64,000 bases of DNA from Steromphala cineraria (lineage: Eukaryota; Mollusca; Gastropoda; Trochida; Trochidae): positions 63,310,575-63,374,574 of the forward strand of contig OU744725.1 in the NCBI GenBank assembly GCA_916613615.1. Direction: 5' to 3'. The translations under genes were made by a program, and so were the position numbers. Shown here piece after piece: positions 39,041 to 52,000 of the stretch. The number at the start of each line of letters is the position of its first letter. Positions within the stretch are counted from its first letter, which is position 1. The notes beneath the pieces were generated by a model, which was not told the origin of the DNA, ran no database searches, and worked only from the letters and a program-made list of their open reading frames with translations.

Positions 39041-39103
39041 AATTTTCATTAGCCACTTAACGGCCCCGAAACTCAGGGGCCGTTAAGTGGCTAAATTTTC
39101 ATT
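39041..39103. mobile_element. Foldback hairpin flanked by 10-bp direct repeats, nested in insertion 2
   Basis: TTAGCCACTTAACGGCCCC at 39049-39067 is the perfect reverse complement of GGGGCCGTTAAGTGGCTAA at 39076-39094, with an 8-bp loop. The 19-bp GC-rich stem stands out in an AT-rich interior. The direct repeat AATTTTCATT lies on both sides, at 39041-39050 and 39094-39103. This pattern fits a tiny nested insertion with a target duplication of about 10 bp, or a templated insertion at a break. A transcript would form a very stable hairpin. Confidence 0.75.
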
Positions 39104-39537
39104 GCTGTGGACTAGTGTAGATACTATATAGTTTATATCCTTTTCTTTTCTCCTTATTTTATAGATATAAAACTTTAAAGAAATAACCTTATACAATGTT
39201 CAGTTTTGAATCTTTTTGTAATCTTATTCAAACAAAAATATTTCCTTCAATGATGATATTTTTTTATCAATTATTTACTTTTATTCATGGATTTATGACT
39301 TAAGGTCAAATGTGTAGTGAATTGAAGTGGTATGTTGAATGTTTGTAAGGAGTAAATGCACTGAAAGAAGAAAACAGTATTCTGCATTGTCAATAGAAGT
39401 AAGCAAATTTGAAATCATACTGCACTCATATTATATAACAATGGATTTTGTCATGAATGCTTCGATCAGCAACATGTCAAAACTTAAAAACAAAGCTAGG
39501 TTGATCAGATATTGGGAAAGACAGCTTTGACAATGAC

Positions 39538-39655
39538 CTATTACAGACTTTATATAAATTTTCTGCATATGAAATTGGCCATTGCCCTTATATCAATAGT
39601 AAGCTTCAAAATGTAAAGGGTCAGTTTTTCATCAATTTTCAATTTCCCAATCCTT
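39538..39655. repeat. Segment shared with insertion 1 (diverged copy 2)
   Basis: The counterpart of 31370-31490. It carries the same run of landmarks, including AAATTTTCTG, GGCCATTGCC, TTATATCAATAGTAAG and TTTTTCATCAATTTTC. The two copies lie in the same orientation inside different insertions, so the shared piece predates both insertions. Confidence 0.6.
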
Positions 39656-40491
39656 GTAAAAATGCCAATTAATCAAAAATTTCAAATGAATTCTTGATTT
39701 CCCCCCTAGAAAATATGAGCACTTTTCAATTAAAAAGATTAGCTATGTTTATAAATTCTAAATGACATGATCAGCCACTTGAATATTGTTTAAAGGCAAT
39801 ATTATTGAAGATTTGTGAAACATACTAAACAGTTTTAGTAATATTTGATAAGCACAGTAATGGTTTTGTTAAATTATGCATACATAGTATCTGTGGATTT
39901 ATTGTCCAAAATAGTAATAAGCATATAACTCTGATACTTTTTAATTTGATGATATCTTAAGATTTTGAAATACAATATATATTGAAATTATTTGCCTATT
40001 TGTTCCAAACAACATAAATGTATAATAATCAAACTATTGAAAATTATATATGTTGATGACAATATTTCTTTTATTCTTAATTTTAACATTGCATTTAGAG
40101 TTAATTTTCTATCAAATATAATCTTATATAAATCCTTGATAAAAAGTGCTAGCACTAGTTTTCAATGTGAGATCTTTTAAGACCTTAATTAATAATTATT
40201 ATTCATTTATACCAATTTTTGAGCGATAATTTTATGTTATCCGTGCTAATGTTGTAATTACATAGTTCATATGATAATTCACGATGTCTGATAATTATAT
40301 ACACGAAACTATTCAAACGACAAATAACCAAATAAAGTTTTGCTTGAAATCTACCGTGTGTTTTGAAAATGCAGTATTTCATGGTTGTTTATGCCTTCAA
40401 TGAAAATCAAACATGAACTTAGAGAATGCAAAATATGTCTACAAATTAGTACAAAATGCTCCAAAATGAATTAACAGCAACAGTCAAAAAT

Positions 40492-40497
40492 ACTTAC
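40492..40497 (-). promoter_or_regulatory. Splice-donor-like GTAAGT on the minus strand, insertion 2
   Basis: The minus strand reads GGGTATC then GTAAGTATTTTTG, a near-consensus donor. It lies about 375 bp inside the right end, just past a small minus frame at 40521-40637. In insertion 1 a similar site lies between the right end and the shared segment, in the same relative order. Confidence 0.3.
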
Positions 40498-40775
40498 GAT
40501 ACCCTCTGTTCATATTTTATTCATAAGTATGTTGTAAAGAAATGGAAAATTAATTCTTGGTCCGTCACCGCTTCGAGTTTTCCCGTTTCAACGTCTATTT
40601 GCACTATGTGATACAACCTCTTCCGAAGGTGACACATGTTATCATCTTTATCTGGGTTTTACGACGGTACTCAAGAAACGAACTGCACAAGTCTTGTGTC
40701 CAAAAAGCATTTTCTGACATCGGATGCAGAGGAAATCAAACAAGGAAGTAAAACACGATTCTTTATTTGACGGAC

Positions 40776-40833
40776 AAAATGGCGTCGGCAACGAGGCCAA
40801 TGGCGCAGTGAATATATGACGCTCTATGATTGG
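40776..40833 (-). promoter_or_regulatory. Promoter-like right end of insertion 2: CCAAT box and YY1-type site
   Basis: On the minus strand CCAATC (40828-40833) is followed 43 bp downstream by CGCCATTTT (40776-40784), a YY1-type core often found at TATA-less start sites in animals. The splice-donor-like site follows 280 bp further on. The order CCAAT, YY1-type site, donor would suit a minus-strand transcript. There is no expression evidence, and short motifs can occur by chance. Confidence 0.25.
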
Positions 40834-40858
40834 TCGGAAAATATATTTGATTGACAGG

Positions 40859-40870
40859 TGGCGATAGGTT
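40859..40870 (-). repeat. Right terminal inverted repeat of insertion 2
   Basis: TGGCGATAGGTT, the perfect reverse complement of 38265-38276. It is followed directly by AATTATACAAAAACTAAAAA of the resumed satellite. Confidence 0.88.
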
Positions 40871-43800
40871 AATTATACAAAAACTAAAAATCTGTGAGAA
40901 GATTGGTTGGCACCAGCAGATAGCATTTATTTGTGTGTACATTTGAGCCCATTTTGGTGCATATCCAAGCCATATTAAGAAAATTTCATCGTAGGGAAAA
41001 TAATGACAATATGTGCTCAACTCTACATAAAGGTCGCATCTAAAGCCAATTATACAAAAATTAAAAATCTGTGAGAAGATTGGTTGGCACCAGCAGATAG
41101 CATTGATTTTTGTGTACATTTGAGCCCATTTTGGTGCATATCCAAGCCATATTAAGAACATTTCATCGTAGGGAAAATAATGACAATATCTGCTCAATTG
41201 TACAATAAGGTCGCATCTAAAGCCAATTATACAAAAACTAAAAATCTGTGAGAAGATTGGTTGGCACCAGCAGATAGCATTTATTTGTGTGTACATTTGA
41301 GCCCATTTTGGTGCATATCCAGGCAATATTAAGAAAATTTCATCGTAGGGAAAATAATGACAATATGTGCTCAATTTTACATAAAGGTCGCATCTAAAGC
41401 CAATTATACAAAAATTAAAAATCTGTGAGAAGATTGGTTGGCACCAGCAGATAGCATTGATTTTTGTGTACATTTGAGCCCATTTTGGTGCATATCCAAG
41501 CCATATTAAGAACATTTCATCGTAGGGAAAATAATGACAATATCTGCTCAAATGTACAATAAGGTCGCATCTAAAGCCAATTATACAAAAACTAAAAATC
41601 TGTGAGAAGATTGGTTGGCACCAACAGATTGCATTGATTTTTGTGTACATTTGAGCCCATTTTGGTGCATATCCAAGCCATATTAAGAACATTTCATCGT
41701 AGGGAAAATAATGACAATATCTGCTCAACTCTACATAAAGGTCGCATCTAAAGCCAATTTTACAAAAACTAAAAATCTGTGAGAAGACTGGTTGGCACCA
41801 GCAGATAGCATTTATTTGTGTGTACATTTGAGCTCATTTTGGTGCATATCCAAGCCATATTAAGAAAAGTTCATCGTAGGGACAATAATGACAATATCTG
41901 CTCAACTCTACATAAAGGTCGCATCTCAAGCCAATTATACAAAAACTAAAAATCTGTGAGAAGATTGGTTGGCACCAGCAGATAGCATTTATTGGTCTGT
42001 ACATTTGAGCTCATTTTGGTGCATATCCAAGCCATATTAAGAAAAGTTCATCGTAGGGACAATAATGACAATATATGCTCAAATGTACAATAAGGTCGCA
42101 TCTAAAGCCAATTATATAAAAACTTAAAATCTGTGAGAAGATTGGTTGGCACCAGCAGATAGCATTGATTTTTGTGTACATTTGAGCCCATTTTGGTGCA
42201 TATCCAAGCCATATTAAGAAAATTTCATCGTAGGGAAAATAATGACAATATCTGCTCAACTCTACATAAAGGTCGCATCTAAAGCCAATTATACAAAAAC
42301 TAAAAATCTGTGAGAAGATTGGTTGGCACCAGCAGATAGCATTTATTTGTCTGTACATTTGAGCTCATTTTGGTGCATATCCAAGCCATATTAAGAAAAG
42401 TTCATCGTAGGGACAATAATGACAATATCTGCTCAACTCTACATAAAGGTCGCATCTAAAGCCAATTATACAAAAACTAAAAATCTGTGAGAAGATTGGT
42501 TGGCACCAGCAGATAGCATTTATTGGTCTGTACATTTGAGCCCATTTTGGTGCATATCCAAGCCATATTAAGAAAAGTTCATCGTAGGGACAATAATGAC
42601 AATATCTGCTCAACTCTACATAAAGGTCGCATCTAAAGCCAATTATACAAAAACTAAAAATCTGTGAGAAGATTGGTTGGCACCAGCAGATAGCATTTAT
42701 TTGTGTGTACATTTGAGCCCATTTTGGTGCATATCCAAGCCATATTAAGAACATTTCATCGTAGGGAAAATAATGACAATATGTGCTCAACTCTACATAA
42801 AGGTCGCATCTAAAGCCAATTATACAAATATTAAAAATCTGTGAGAAGATTGGTTGGCACCAGCAGATAGCATTGATTTTTGTGTACATTTGAGCCCATT
42901 TTGGTGCATATCCAAGCCATATTAAGAAAACTTCATCGTAGGGACAATAATGACAATATCTGCTCAAATGTACAATAAGGTCGCATCTAAAGCCAATTAT
43001 ACAAAAAATAAAAATCTGTGAGAAGATTGGTTGGCACCAGCAGATTGCATTGATTTTTGTGTGTACATTTGAGCCCATTTTGGTGCATATCCAAGCCATA
43101 TTAAGAACATTTCATCGTAGGGAAAATAATGACAATATGTGCTCAACTCTACATAAAGGTCGCATCTAAAGCCAATTATACAAAAACTAAAAATCTGTGA
43201 GAAGACTGGTTGGCACCAGCAGATAGCATTTATTTGTGTGTACATTTGAGCTCATTTTGGTGCATATCCAAGCCATATTAAGAAAAGTTCATCGTAGGGA
43301 AAATAATGACAATATCTGCTCAACTCTACATGAAGGTCGCATCTCAAGCCAATTATACAAAAACTAAAAATCTGTGAGAAGATTGGTTGGCACCAGCAGA
43401 TAGCATTTATTGGTCTGTACATTTGAGCTCATTTTGGTGCATATCCAAGCCATATTAAGAAAAGTTCATCGTAGGGACAATAATGACAATATATGCTCAA
43501 ATGTACAATAAGGTCGCATCTAAAGCCAATTATATAAAAACTAAAAATCTGTGAGGAGATTGGTTGGCACCAGCAGATAGCATTGATTTTTGTGTACATT
43601 TGAGCCCATTTTGGTGCATATCCAAGCCATATTAAGAAAATTTCATCGAAGGGAAAATAATGACAATATCTGCTCAACTCTACATAAAGGTCGCATCTAA
43701 AGCCAATTATACAAAAACTAAAAATCTGTGAGAAGATTGGTTGGCACCAGCAGATAGCATTTATTTGTCTGTACATTTGAGCTCATTTTGGTGCATATCC

Positions 43801-44843
43801 AAGCCATATTAAGAAAAGTTCATCGTAGGGACAATAATGACAATATCTGCTCAACTCTACATAAAGGTCGCATCTAAAGCCAATTATACAAAAACTAAAA
43901 ATCTGTGAGAAGATTGGTTGGTACCAGCGATAGCATTTATTTTTGTGTACATTTGAGCCCATTTTGGTGCATATCCAAGCCATATTAAGAAAATTTCATC
44001 GAAGGGAAAATAATGACAATATCTGCTCAACTCTACATAAAGGTCGCATCTAAAGCCAATTATACAAAAACTAAAAATCTGTGAGAAGATTGGTTGGCAC
44101 CAGCAGATAGCATTTATTTGTCTGTACATTTGAGCTCATTTTGGTGCATATCCAAGCCATATTAAGAAAATTTCATCGTAGGGACAATAATGACAATATC
44201 TGCTCAACTCTACATAAAGGTCGCATCTAAAGCCAATTATACAAAAACTAAAAATCTGTGAGAAGATTGGTTGGCACCAGCAGATAGCATTTATTGGTCT
44301 GTACATTTGAGCTCATTTTGGTGCATATCCAAGCCATATTAAGAAAAGTTCATCGTAGGGACAATAATGACAATATATGCTCAAATGTACAATAAGGTCG
44401 CATCTAAAGCCAATTATATAAAAACTAAAAATCTGTGAGAAGATTGGTTGGCACCAGCAGATAGCATTGATTTTTGTGTACATTTGAGCCCATTTTGGTG
44501 CATATCCAAGCCATATTAAGAAAATTTCATCGAAGGGAAAATAATGACAATATCTGCTCAACTCTACATAAAGGTCGCATCTAAAGCCAATTATACAAAA
44601 ACTAAAAATCTGTGAGAAGATTGGTTGGCACCAGCAGATAGCATTTATTTGTCTGTACATTTGAGCTCATTTTGGTGCATATCCAAGCCATATTAAGAAA
44701 AGTTCATCGTAGGGACAATAATGACAATATCTGCTCAACTCTACATAAAGGTCGCATCTAAAGCCAATTATACAAAAACTAAAAATCTGTGAGAAGATTG
44801 GTTGGCACCAGCAGATAGCATTTATTGGTCTGTACATTTGAGC

Positions 44844-47800
44844 TCATTTTGGTGCATATCCAAGCCATATTAAGAAAAGTTCATCGTAGGGACAATAATG
44901 ACAATATCTGCTCAACTCTACATAAAGGTCGCATCTAAAGCCAATTATACAAAAACTAAAAATCTGTGAGAAGATTGGTTGGCACCAGCAGATAGCATTT
45001 ATTTTTGTGTACATTTGAGCCCATTTTGGTGCATATCCAAGCCATATTAAGAACATTTCATCGTAGGGAAAATAATGACAATATCTGCTCAACTCTACAT
45101 AAAGGTCGCATCTAAAGCCAATTATACAAAAATTAAAAATCTGTGAGAAGACTGGTTGGCACCAGCAGATAGCATTTATTTGTGTGTACATTTGAGCTCA
45201 TTTTGGTGCATATCCAAGCCATTTTAAGAACATTTCATCGTAGGGAAAATAATGACAATATCTGCTCAAATGTACAATAAGGTCGCATCTAAAGCCAATT
45301 ATACAAAAAATAAAAATCTGTGAGAAGATTGGTTGGCACCAGCAGATTGCATTGATTTTTGTGTACATTTGAGCCCATTTGGGTGCATATCCAAGCCATA
45401 TTAAGAACATTTCATCGTAGGGAAAATAATGACAATATGTGCTCAACTCTACATAAAGGTCGCATCTAAAGCCAATTATACAAAAATTAAAAATCTGTGA
45501 GAAGATTGGTTGGCACCAGCAGATAGCATTTATTGGTCTGTACATTTGAGCTCATTTTGGTGCATATCCAAGCCATATTAAGAAAAGTTCATCGTAGGGA
45601 CAATAATGACAATATCTGCTCAACTCTACATAAAGGTCGCATCTAAAGCCAATTATACAAAAACTAAAAATCTGTGAGAAGATTGGTTGGCACCAGCAGA
45701 TAGCATTTATTTGTGTGTACATTTGAGCCCATTTTGGTGCATATCCAAGCCATATTAAGAACATTTCATCGTAGGGAAAATAATGACAATATGTGCTCAA
45801 CTCTACATAAAGGTCGCATCTAAAGCCAATTATACAAAAATAAAAAATCTGTGAGAAGATTGGTTGGCACCAGCAGATAGCATTGATTTTTGTGTACATT
45901 TGAGCCCATTTTGGTGCATATCCAAGCCATATTAAGAACATTTCATCGTAGGGAAAATAATGACAATATCTGCTCAAATGTACAATAAGGTCGCATCTAA
46001 AGCCAATTATACAAAAACTAAAAATCTGTGAGAAGATTGGTTGGCACCAGCAGATTGCATTGATTTTTGTGTACATTTGAGCCCATTTTGGTGCATATCC
46101 AAGCCATATTAAGAACATTTCATCGTAGGGAAAATAATGACAATATCTGCTCAACTCTACATAAAGGTCGCATCTAAAGCCAATTATACAAAAACTAAAA
46201 ATCTGTGAGAAGATTGGTTGGCACCAGCAGATAGCATTTATTTGTGTGTACATTTGAGCCCATTTTGGTGCATATCCAAGCCATATTAAGAACATTTCAT
46301 CGTAGGGAAAATAATGACAATATGTGCTCAACTCTACATAAAGGTCGCATCTAAAGCCAATTATACAAAAATAAAAAATCTGTGAGAAGATTGGTTGGCA
46401 CCAGCAGATAGCATTGATTTTTGTGTACATTTGAGCCCATTTTGGTGCATATCCAAGCCATATTAAGAACATTTCATCGTAGGGAAAATAATGACAATAT
46501 CTGCTCAAATGTACAATAAGGTCGCATCTAAAGCCAATTATACAAAAACTAAAAATCTGTGAGAAGATTGGTTGGCACCAGCAGATTGCATTGATTTTTG
46601 TGTACATTTGAGCCCATTTTGGTGCATATCCAAGCCATATTAAGAACATTTCATCGTAGGGAAAATAATGACAATATCTGCTCAACTCTACATAAAGGTC
46701 GCATCTAAAGCCAATTATACAAAAACTAAAAATCTGTGAGAAGATTGGTTGGCACCAGCAGATAGCATTTATTTGTCTGTACATTTGAGCTCATTTTGGT
46801 GCATATCCAAGCCATATTAAGAAAAGTTCATCGTAGGGACAATAATGACAATATCTGCTCAACTCTACATAAAGGTCGCATCTAAAGCCAATTATACAAA
46901 AACTAAAAATCTGTGAGAAGATTGGTTGGCACCAGCAGATAGCATTTATTGGTCTGTACATTTGAGCTCATTTTGGTGCATATCCAAGCCATATTAAGAA
47001 AAGTTCATCGTAGGGACAATAATGACAATATCTGCTCAACTCTACATAAAGGTCGCATCTAAAGCCAATTATACAAAAACTAAAAATCTGTGAGAAGATT
47101 GGTTGGCACCAGCAGATAGCATTTATTTTTGTGTACATTTGAGCCCATTTTGGTGCATATCCAAGCCATATTAAGAACATTTCATCGTAGGGAAAATAAT
47201 GACAATATGTGCTCAACTCTACATAAAGGTCGCATCTAAAGCCAATTATACAAAAATTAAAAATCTGTGAGAAGACTGGTTGGCACCAGCAGATAGCATT
47301 TATTTGTGTGTACATTTGAGCTCATTTTGGTGCATATCCAAGCCATTTTAAGAACATTTCATCGTGGGGAAAATAATGACAATATCTGCTCAAATGTACA
47401 ATAAGGTCGCATCTAAAGCCAATTATACAAAAAATAAAAATCTGTGAGAAGATTGGTTGGCACCAGCAGATTGCATTGATTTTTGTGTACATTTGAGCCC
47501 ATTTGGGTGCATATCCAAGCCATATTAAGAACATTTCATCGTAGGGAAAATAATGACAATATGTGCTCAACTCTACATAAAGGTCGCATCTAAAGCCAAT
47601 TATACAAAAATTAAAAATCTGTGAGAAGATTGGTTGGCACCAGCAGATAGCATTTATTGGTCTGTACATTTGAGCTCATTTTGGTGCATATCCAAGCCAT
47701 ATTAAGAAAAGTTCATCGTAGGGACAATAATGACAATATCTGCTCAACTCTACATAAAGGTCGCATCTAAAGCCAATTATACAAAAACTAAAAATCTGTG

Positions 47801-49091
47801 AGAAGATTGGTTGGCACCAGCAGATAGCATTTATTTGTGTGTACATTTGAGCTCATTTTGGTGCATATCCAAGCCATATTAAGAACATTTCATCGTAGGG
47901 AAAATAATGACAATATGTGCTCAACTCTACATAAAGGTCGCATCTAAAGCCAATTATACAAAAATAAAAAATCTGTGAGAAGATTGGTTGGCACCAGCAG
48001 ATAGCATTGATTTTTGTGTACATTTGAGCCCATTTTGGTGCATATCCAAGCCATATTAAGAACATTTCATCGTAGGGAAAATAATGACAATATCTGCTCA
48101 AATGTACAATAAGGTCGCATCTAAAGCCAATTATACAAAAACTAAAAATCTGTGAGAAGATTGGTTGGCACCAGCAGATTGCATTGATTTTTGTGTACAT
48201 TTGAGCCCATTTTGGTGCATATCCAAGCCATATTAAGAACATTTCATCGTAGGGAAAATAATGACAATATCTGCTCAACTCTACATAAAGGTCGCATCTA
48301 AAGCCAATTATACAAAAACTAAAAATCTGTGAGAAGACTGGTTGGCACCAGGAGATAGCATTTATTTGTGTGTACATTTGAGCTCATTTTGGTGCATATC
48401 CAAGCCATATTAAGAAAAGTTCATCGTTGGGACAATAATGACAATATATGCTCAAATGTACAATAAGGTCGCATCTAAAGCCAATTATACAAAAACTAAA
48501 AATCTGTGAGAAGATTGGTTGGCACCAGCAGATAGCATTTATTTGTCTGTACATTTGAGCCCATTTTGGTGCATATCCAAGCCATATTAAGAAAAGTTCA
48601 TCGTAGGGAAAATAATGACAATATCTGCTCAACTCTACATAAAGGTCGCATCTAAAGCCAATTATACAAAAACTAAAACTCTGTGAGAAGATTGGTTGGC
48701 ACCAGCAGATAGCATTTATTTGTCTGTACATTTGAGCTCATTTTGGTGGATATCCAAGCCATATTAAGAAAAGTTCATCGAAGGGACAATAATGACAAGA
48801 TATGCTCAAATGTACAATAAGGTCGCATCTAAAGCCAATTATATAAAAACTAAAAATCTGTGAGAAGATTGGTTGGCACCAGCAGATAGCATTTATTTGT
48901 GTGTACATTTGAGCTCATTTTGGTGCATATCCAAGCCATATTAAGAAAATTTCATCGTTGGGACAATAATGACAATATATCCTCAAATGTACAATAAGGT
49001 CGCATCTAAAGCCAATAATACAAAAACTAAAAATCTGTGAGAAGATTGGTTGGCACCAGCAGATAGCATTTATTTTTGTGTACATTTGAGC
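44844..49091. repeat. 12-monomer higher-order repeat (2124 bp, exactly 12 x 177)
   Basis: The private variant CCATTTTAAGAACATTTC has ATTTTAAG at 45221 and again at 47345, an offset of exactly 2124 bp. The variant ATTTGGGTGC follows both at the same distance. Inside the first copy a 3-monomer block (531 bp) is itself repeated at about 45.7 and 46.25 kb. The second copy can be followed to about 48.4 kb; the end given assumes full length. Confidence 0.8.
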
Positions 49092-52000
49092 CCATTTTGG
49101 TGCATATCCAAGCCATATTAAGAAAAGTTCATCGTAGGGACAATAATGACAATATCTGCTCAACTCTACATAAAGGTCGCATCTAAAGCCAATTATACAA
49201 AAACTAAAAATCTGTGAGAAGACTGGTTGGCACCAGCAGATAGCATTTATTTGTGTGTACATTTGAGCTCATTTTGGTGCATATCCAAGCCATATTAAGA
49301 AAAGTTCATCGTTGGGACAATAATGACAATATATGCTCAAATGTACAATAAGGTCGCATCTAAAGCCAATTATACAAAAACTAAAAATCTGTGAGAAGAC
49401 TGGTTGGCACCAGCAGATAGCATTTATTTGTGTGTACATTTGAGCTCATTTTGGTGCATATCCAAGCCATATTAAGAAAAGTTCATCGTTGGGACAATAA
49501 TGACAATATATGCTCAAATGTACAATAAGGTCGCATCTAAAGCCAATTATACAAAACTAAAAATCTGTGAGAAGATTGGTTGGCACCAGCAGATAGCATT
49601 TATTTGTCTGTACATTTGAGCCCATTTTGGTGCATATCCAAGCCATATTAAGAAAAGTTCATCGTAGGGAAAATAATGACAATATCTGCTCAACTCTACA
49701 TAAAGGTCGCATCTAAAGCCAATTATACAAAAACTAAAAATCTGTGAGAAGATTGGTTGGCACCAGCAGATAGCATTTATTTGTCTGTACATTTGAGCTC
49801 ATTTTGGTGCATATCCAAGCCATATTAAGAAAATTTCATCGTTGGGACAATAATGACAATATATCCTCAAATGTACAATAAGGTCGCATCTAAAGCCAAT
49901 AATACAAAAACTAAAAATCTGTGAGAAGATTGGTTGGCACCAGCAGATAGCATTTATTTTTGTGTACATTTGAGCCCATTTTGGTGCATATCCAAGCCAT
50001 ATTAAGAAAAGTTCATCGTAGGGACAATAATGACAATATCTGCTCATCTCTACATAAAGGTAGCATCTAAAGCCAATTATACAAAAACTAAAAATCTGTG
50101 AGAAGATTGGTTGGCACCAGCAGATAGCATTTATTGGTCTGTACATTTGAGCTCATTTTGGTTCATATCCAAGCCATATTAAGAAAAGTACATCGTAGGG
50201 ACAATAATGACAATATCTGCTCAACTCTACATAAAGGTCGCATCTAAAGCCAATGATACAAAAACTAAAAATCTGTGAGAAGATTGGTTGGCACCAGCAG
50301 ATAGCATTGATTTTTGTGTACATTTGAGCCCATTTTGGTGCATATCCAAGCCATATTAAGAAAATTTCATCGTAGGGAAAATAATGACAATATGTGCTCA
50401 ACTCTACATAAAGGTCGCATCTAAAGCCAATTATACAAAAATTAAAAATCTGTGAGAAGATTGGTTGGCACCAGCAGATAGCGTTGATTTTTGTGTACAT
50501 TTGAGCCCATTTTGGTGCATATCCAAGCCATATTAAGAACATTTCATCGTAGGGAAAATAATGACAATATCTGCTCAAATGTACAATAAGGTCGCATCTA
50601 AAGCCAATTATACAAAAACTAAAAATCTGTGAGAAGATTGGTTGGCACCAGCAGATTGCATTGATTTTTGTGTACATTTGAGCCCATTTTGGTGCATATC
50701 CAAGCCATATTAAGAACATTTCATCGTAGGGAAAATAATGACAATATCTGCTCAACTCTACATAAAGGTCGCATCTAAAGCCAATTATACAAAAACTAAA
50801 AATCTGTGAGAAGACTGGTTGGCACCAGCAGATAGCATTTATTTGTGTGTACATTTGAGCTCATTTTGGTGCATATCCAAGCCATATTAAGAAAAGTTCA
50901 TCGTTGGGACAATAATGACAATATATGCTCAAATGTACAATAAGGTCGCATCTAAAGCCAATTATACAAAAACTAAAAATCTGTGAGAAGATTGGTTGGC
51001 ACCAGCAGATAGCATTTATTTGTCTGTACATTTGAGCCCATTTTGGTGCATATCCAAGCCATATTAAGAAAAGTTCATCGTAGGGAAAATAATGACAATA
51101 TCTGCTCAACTCTACATAAAGGTCGCATCTAAAGCCAATTATACAAAAACTAAAACTCTGTGAGAAGATTGGTTGGCACCAGCAGATAGCATTTATTTGT
51201 CTGTACATTTGAGCTCATTTTGGTGCATATCCAAGCCATATTAAGAAAATTTCATCGTAGGGACAATAATGACAATATCTGCTCAACTCTACATAAAGGT
51301 CGCATCTCAAGCCAATTATACAAAAACTAAAAATCTGTGAGGAGATTGGTTGGCACCAGCAGATAGCATTTATTGGTCTGTACATTTGAGCTCATTTTGG
51401 TGCATATCCAAGCCATATTAAGAAAAGTTCATCGAAGGGACAATAATGACAATATATGCTCAAATGTACAATAAGGTCGCATCTAAAGCCAATTATATAA
51501 AAACTAAAAATCTGTGAGAAGATTGGTTGGCACCAGCAGATAGCATTTATTTGTGTGTACATCTGAGCTCATTTTGGTGCATATCCAAGCCATATTAAGA
51601 AAATTTCATCGTTGGGACAATAATGACAATATATCCTCAAATGTACAATAAGGTCGCATCTAAAGCCAATAATACAAAAACTAAAAATCTGTGAGAAGAT
51701 TGGTTGGCACCAGCAGATAGCATTTATTTTTGTGTACATTTGAGCCCATTTTGGTGCATATCCAAGCCATATTAAGAAAAGTTCATCGTAGGGACAATAA
51801 TGACAATATCTGCTCAACTCTACATAAAGGTCGCATCTAAAGCCAATTATACAAAAACTAAAAATCTGTGAGAAGACTGGTTGGCACCAGCAGATAGCAT
51901 TTATTTGTGTGTACATTTGAGCTCATTTTGGTGCATATCCAAGCCATATTAAGAAAAGTTCATCGTTGGGAAAATAATGACAATATATGCTCAAATGTAC

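Larger units (their letters stand above)
38265..40870. mobile_element. 2606-bp insertion with perfect 12-bp terminal inverted repeats
   Basis: The left end, AACCTATCGCCA at 38265-38276, is the exact reverse complement of TGGCGATAGGTT at 40859-40870. With the target bases the match is 16 bp, AATTAACCTATCGCCA. It splits a satellite monomer cleanly. No transposase is visible. The longest frames, 38505-38717 (plus, 70 codons), 39339-39530, 39992-40180 and 40557-40751, resemble nothing I know. A 38-codon minus frame at 40521-40637 ends just before a splice-donor-like site. The interior is AT-rich with GC-richer ends. It is best read as a non-autonomous DNA transposon of uncertain superfamily. TTAA next to CC would also fit a piggyBac-type element in an unusual monomer. 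Confidence 0.75.

Noticed and set aside
40521..40637. 38-codon minus frame next to the splice-donor-like site in insertion 2
   Set aside because: Its composition looks protein-like, but it is too short, has a stop just upstream and matches nothing I recognise.
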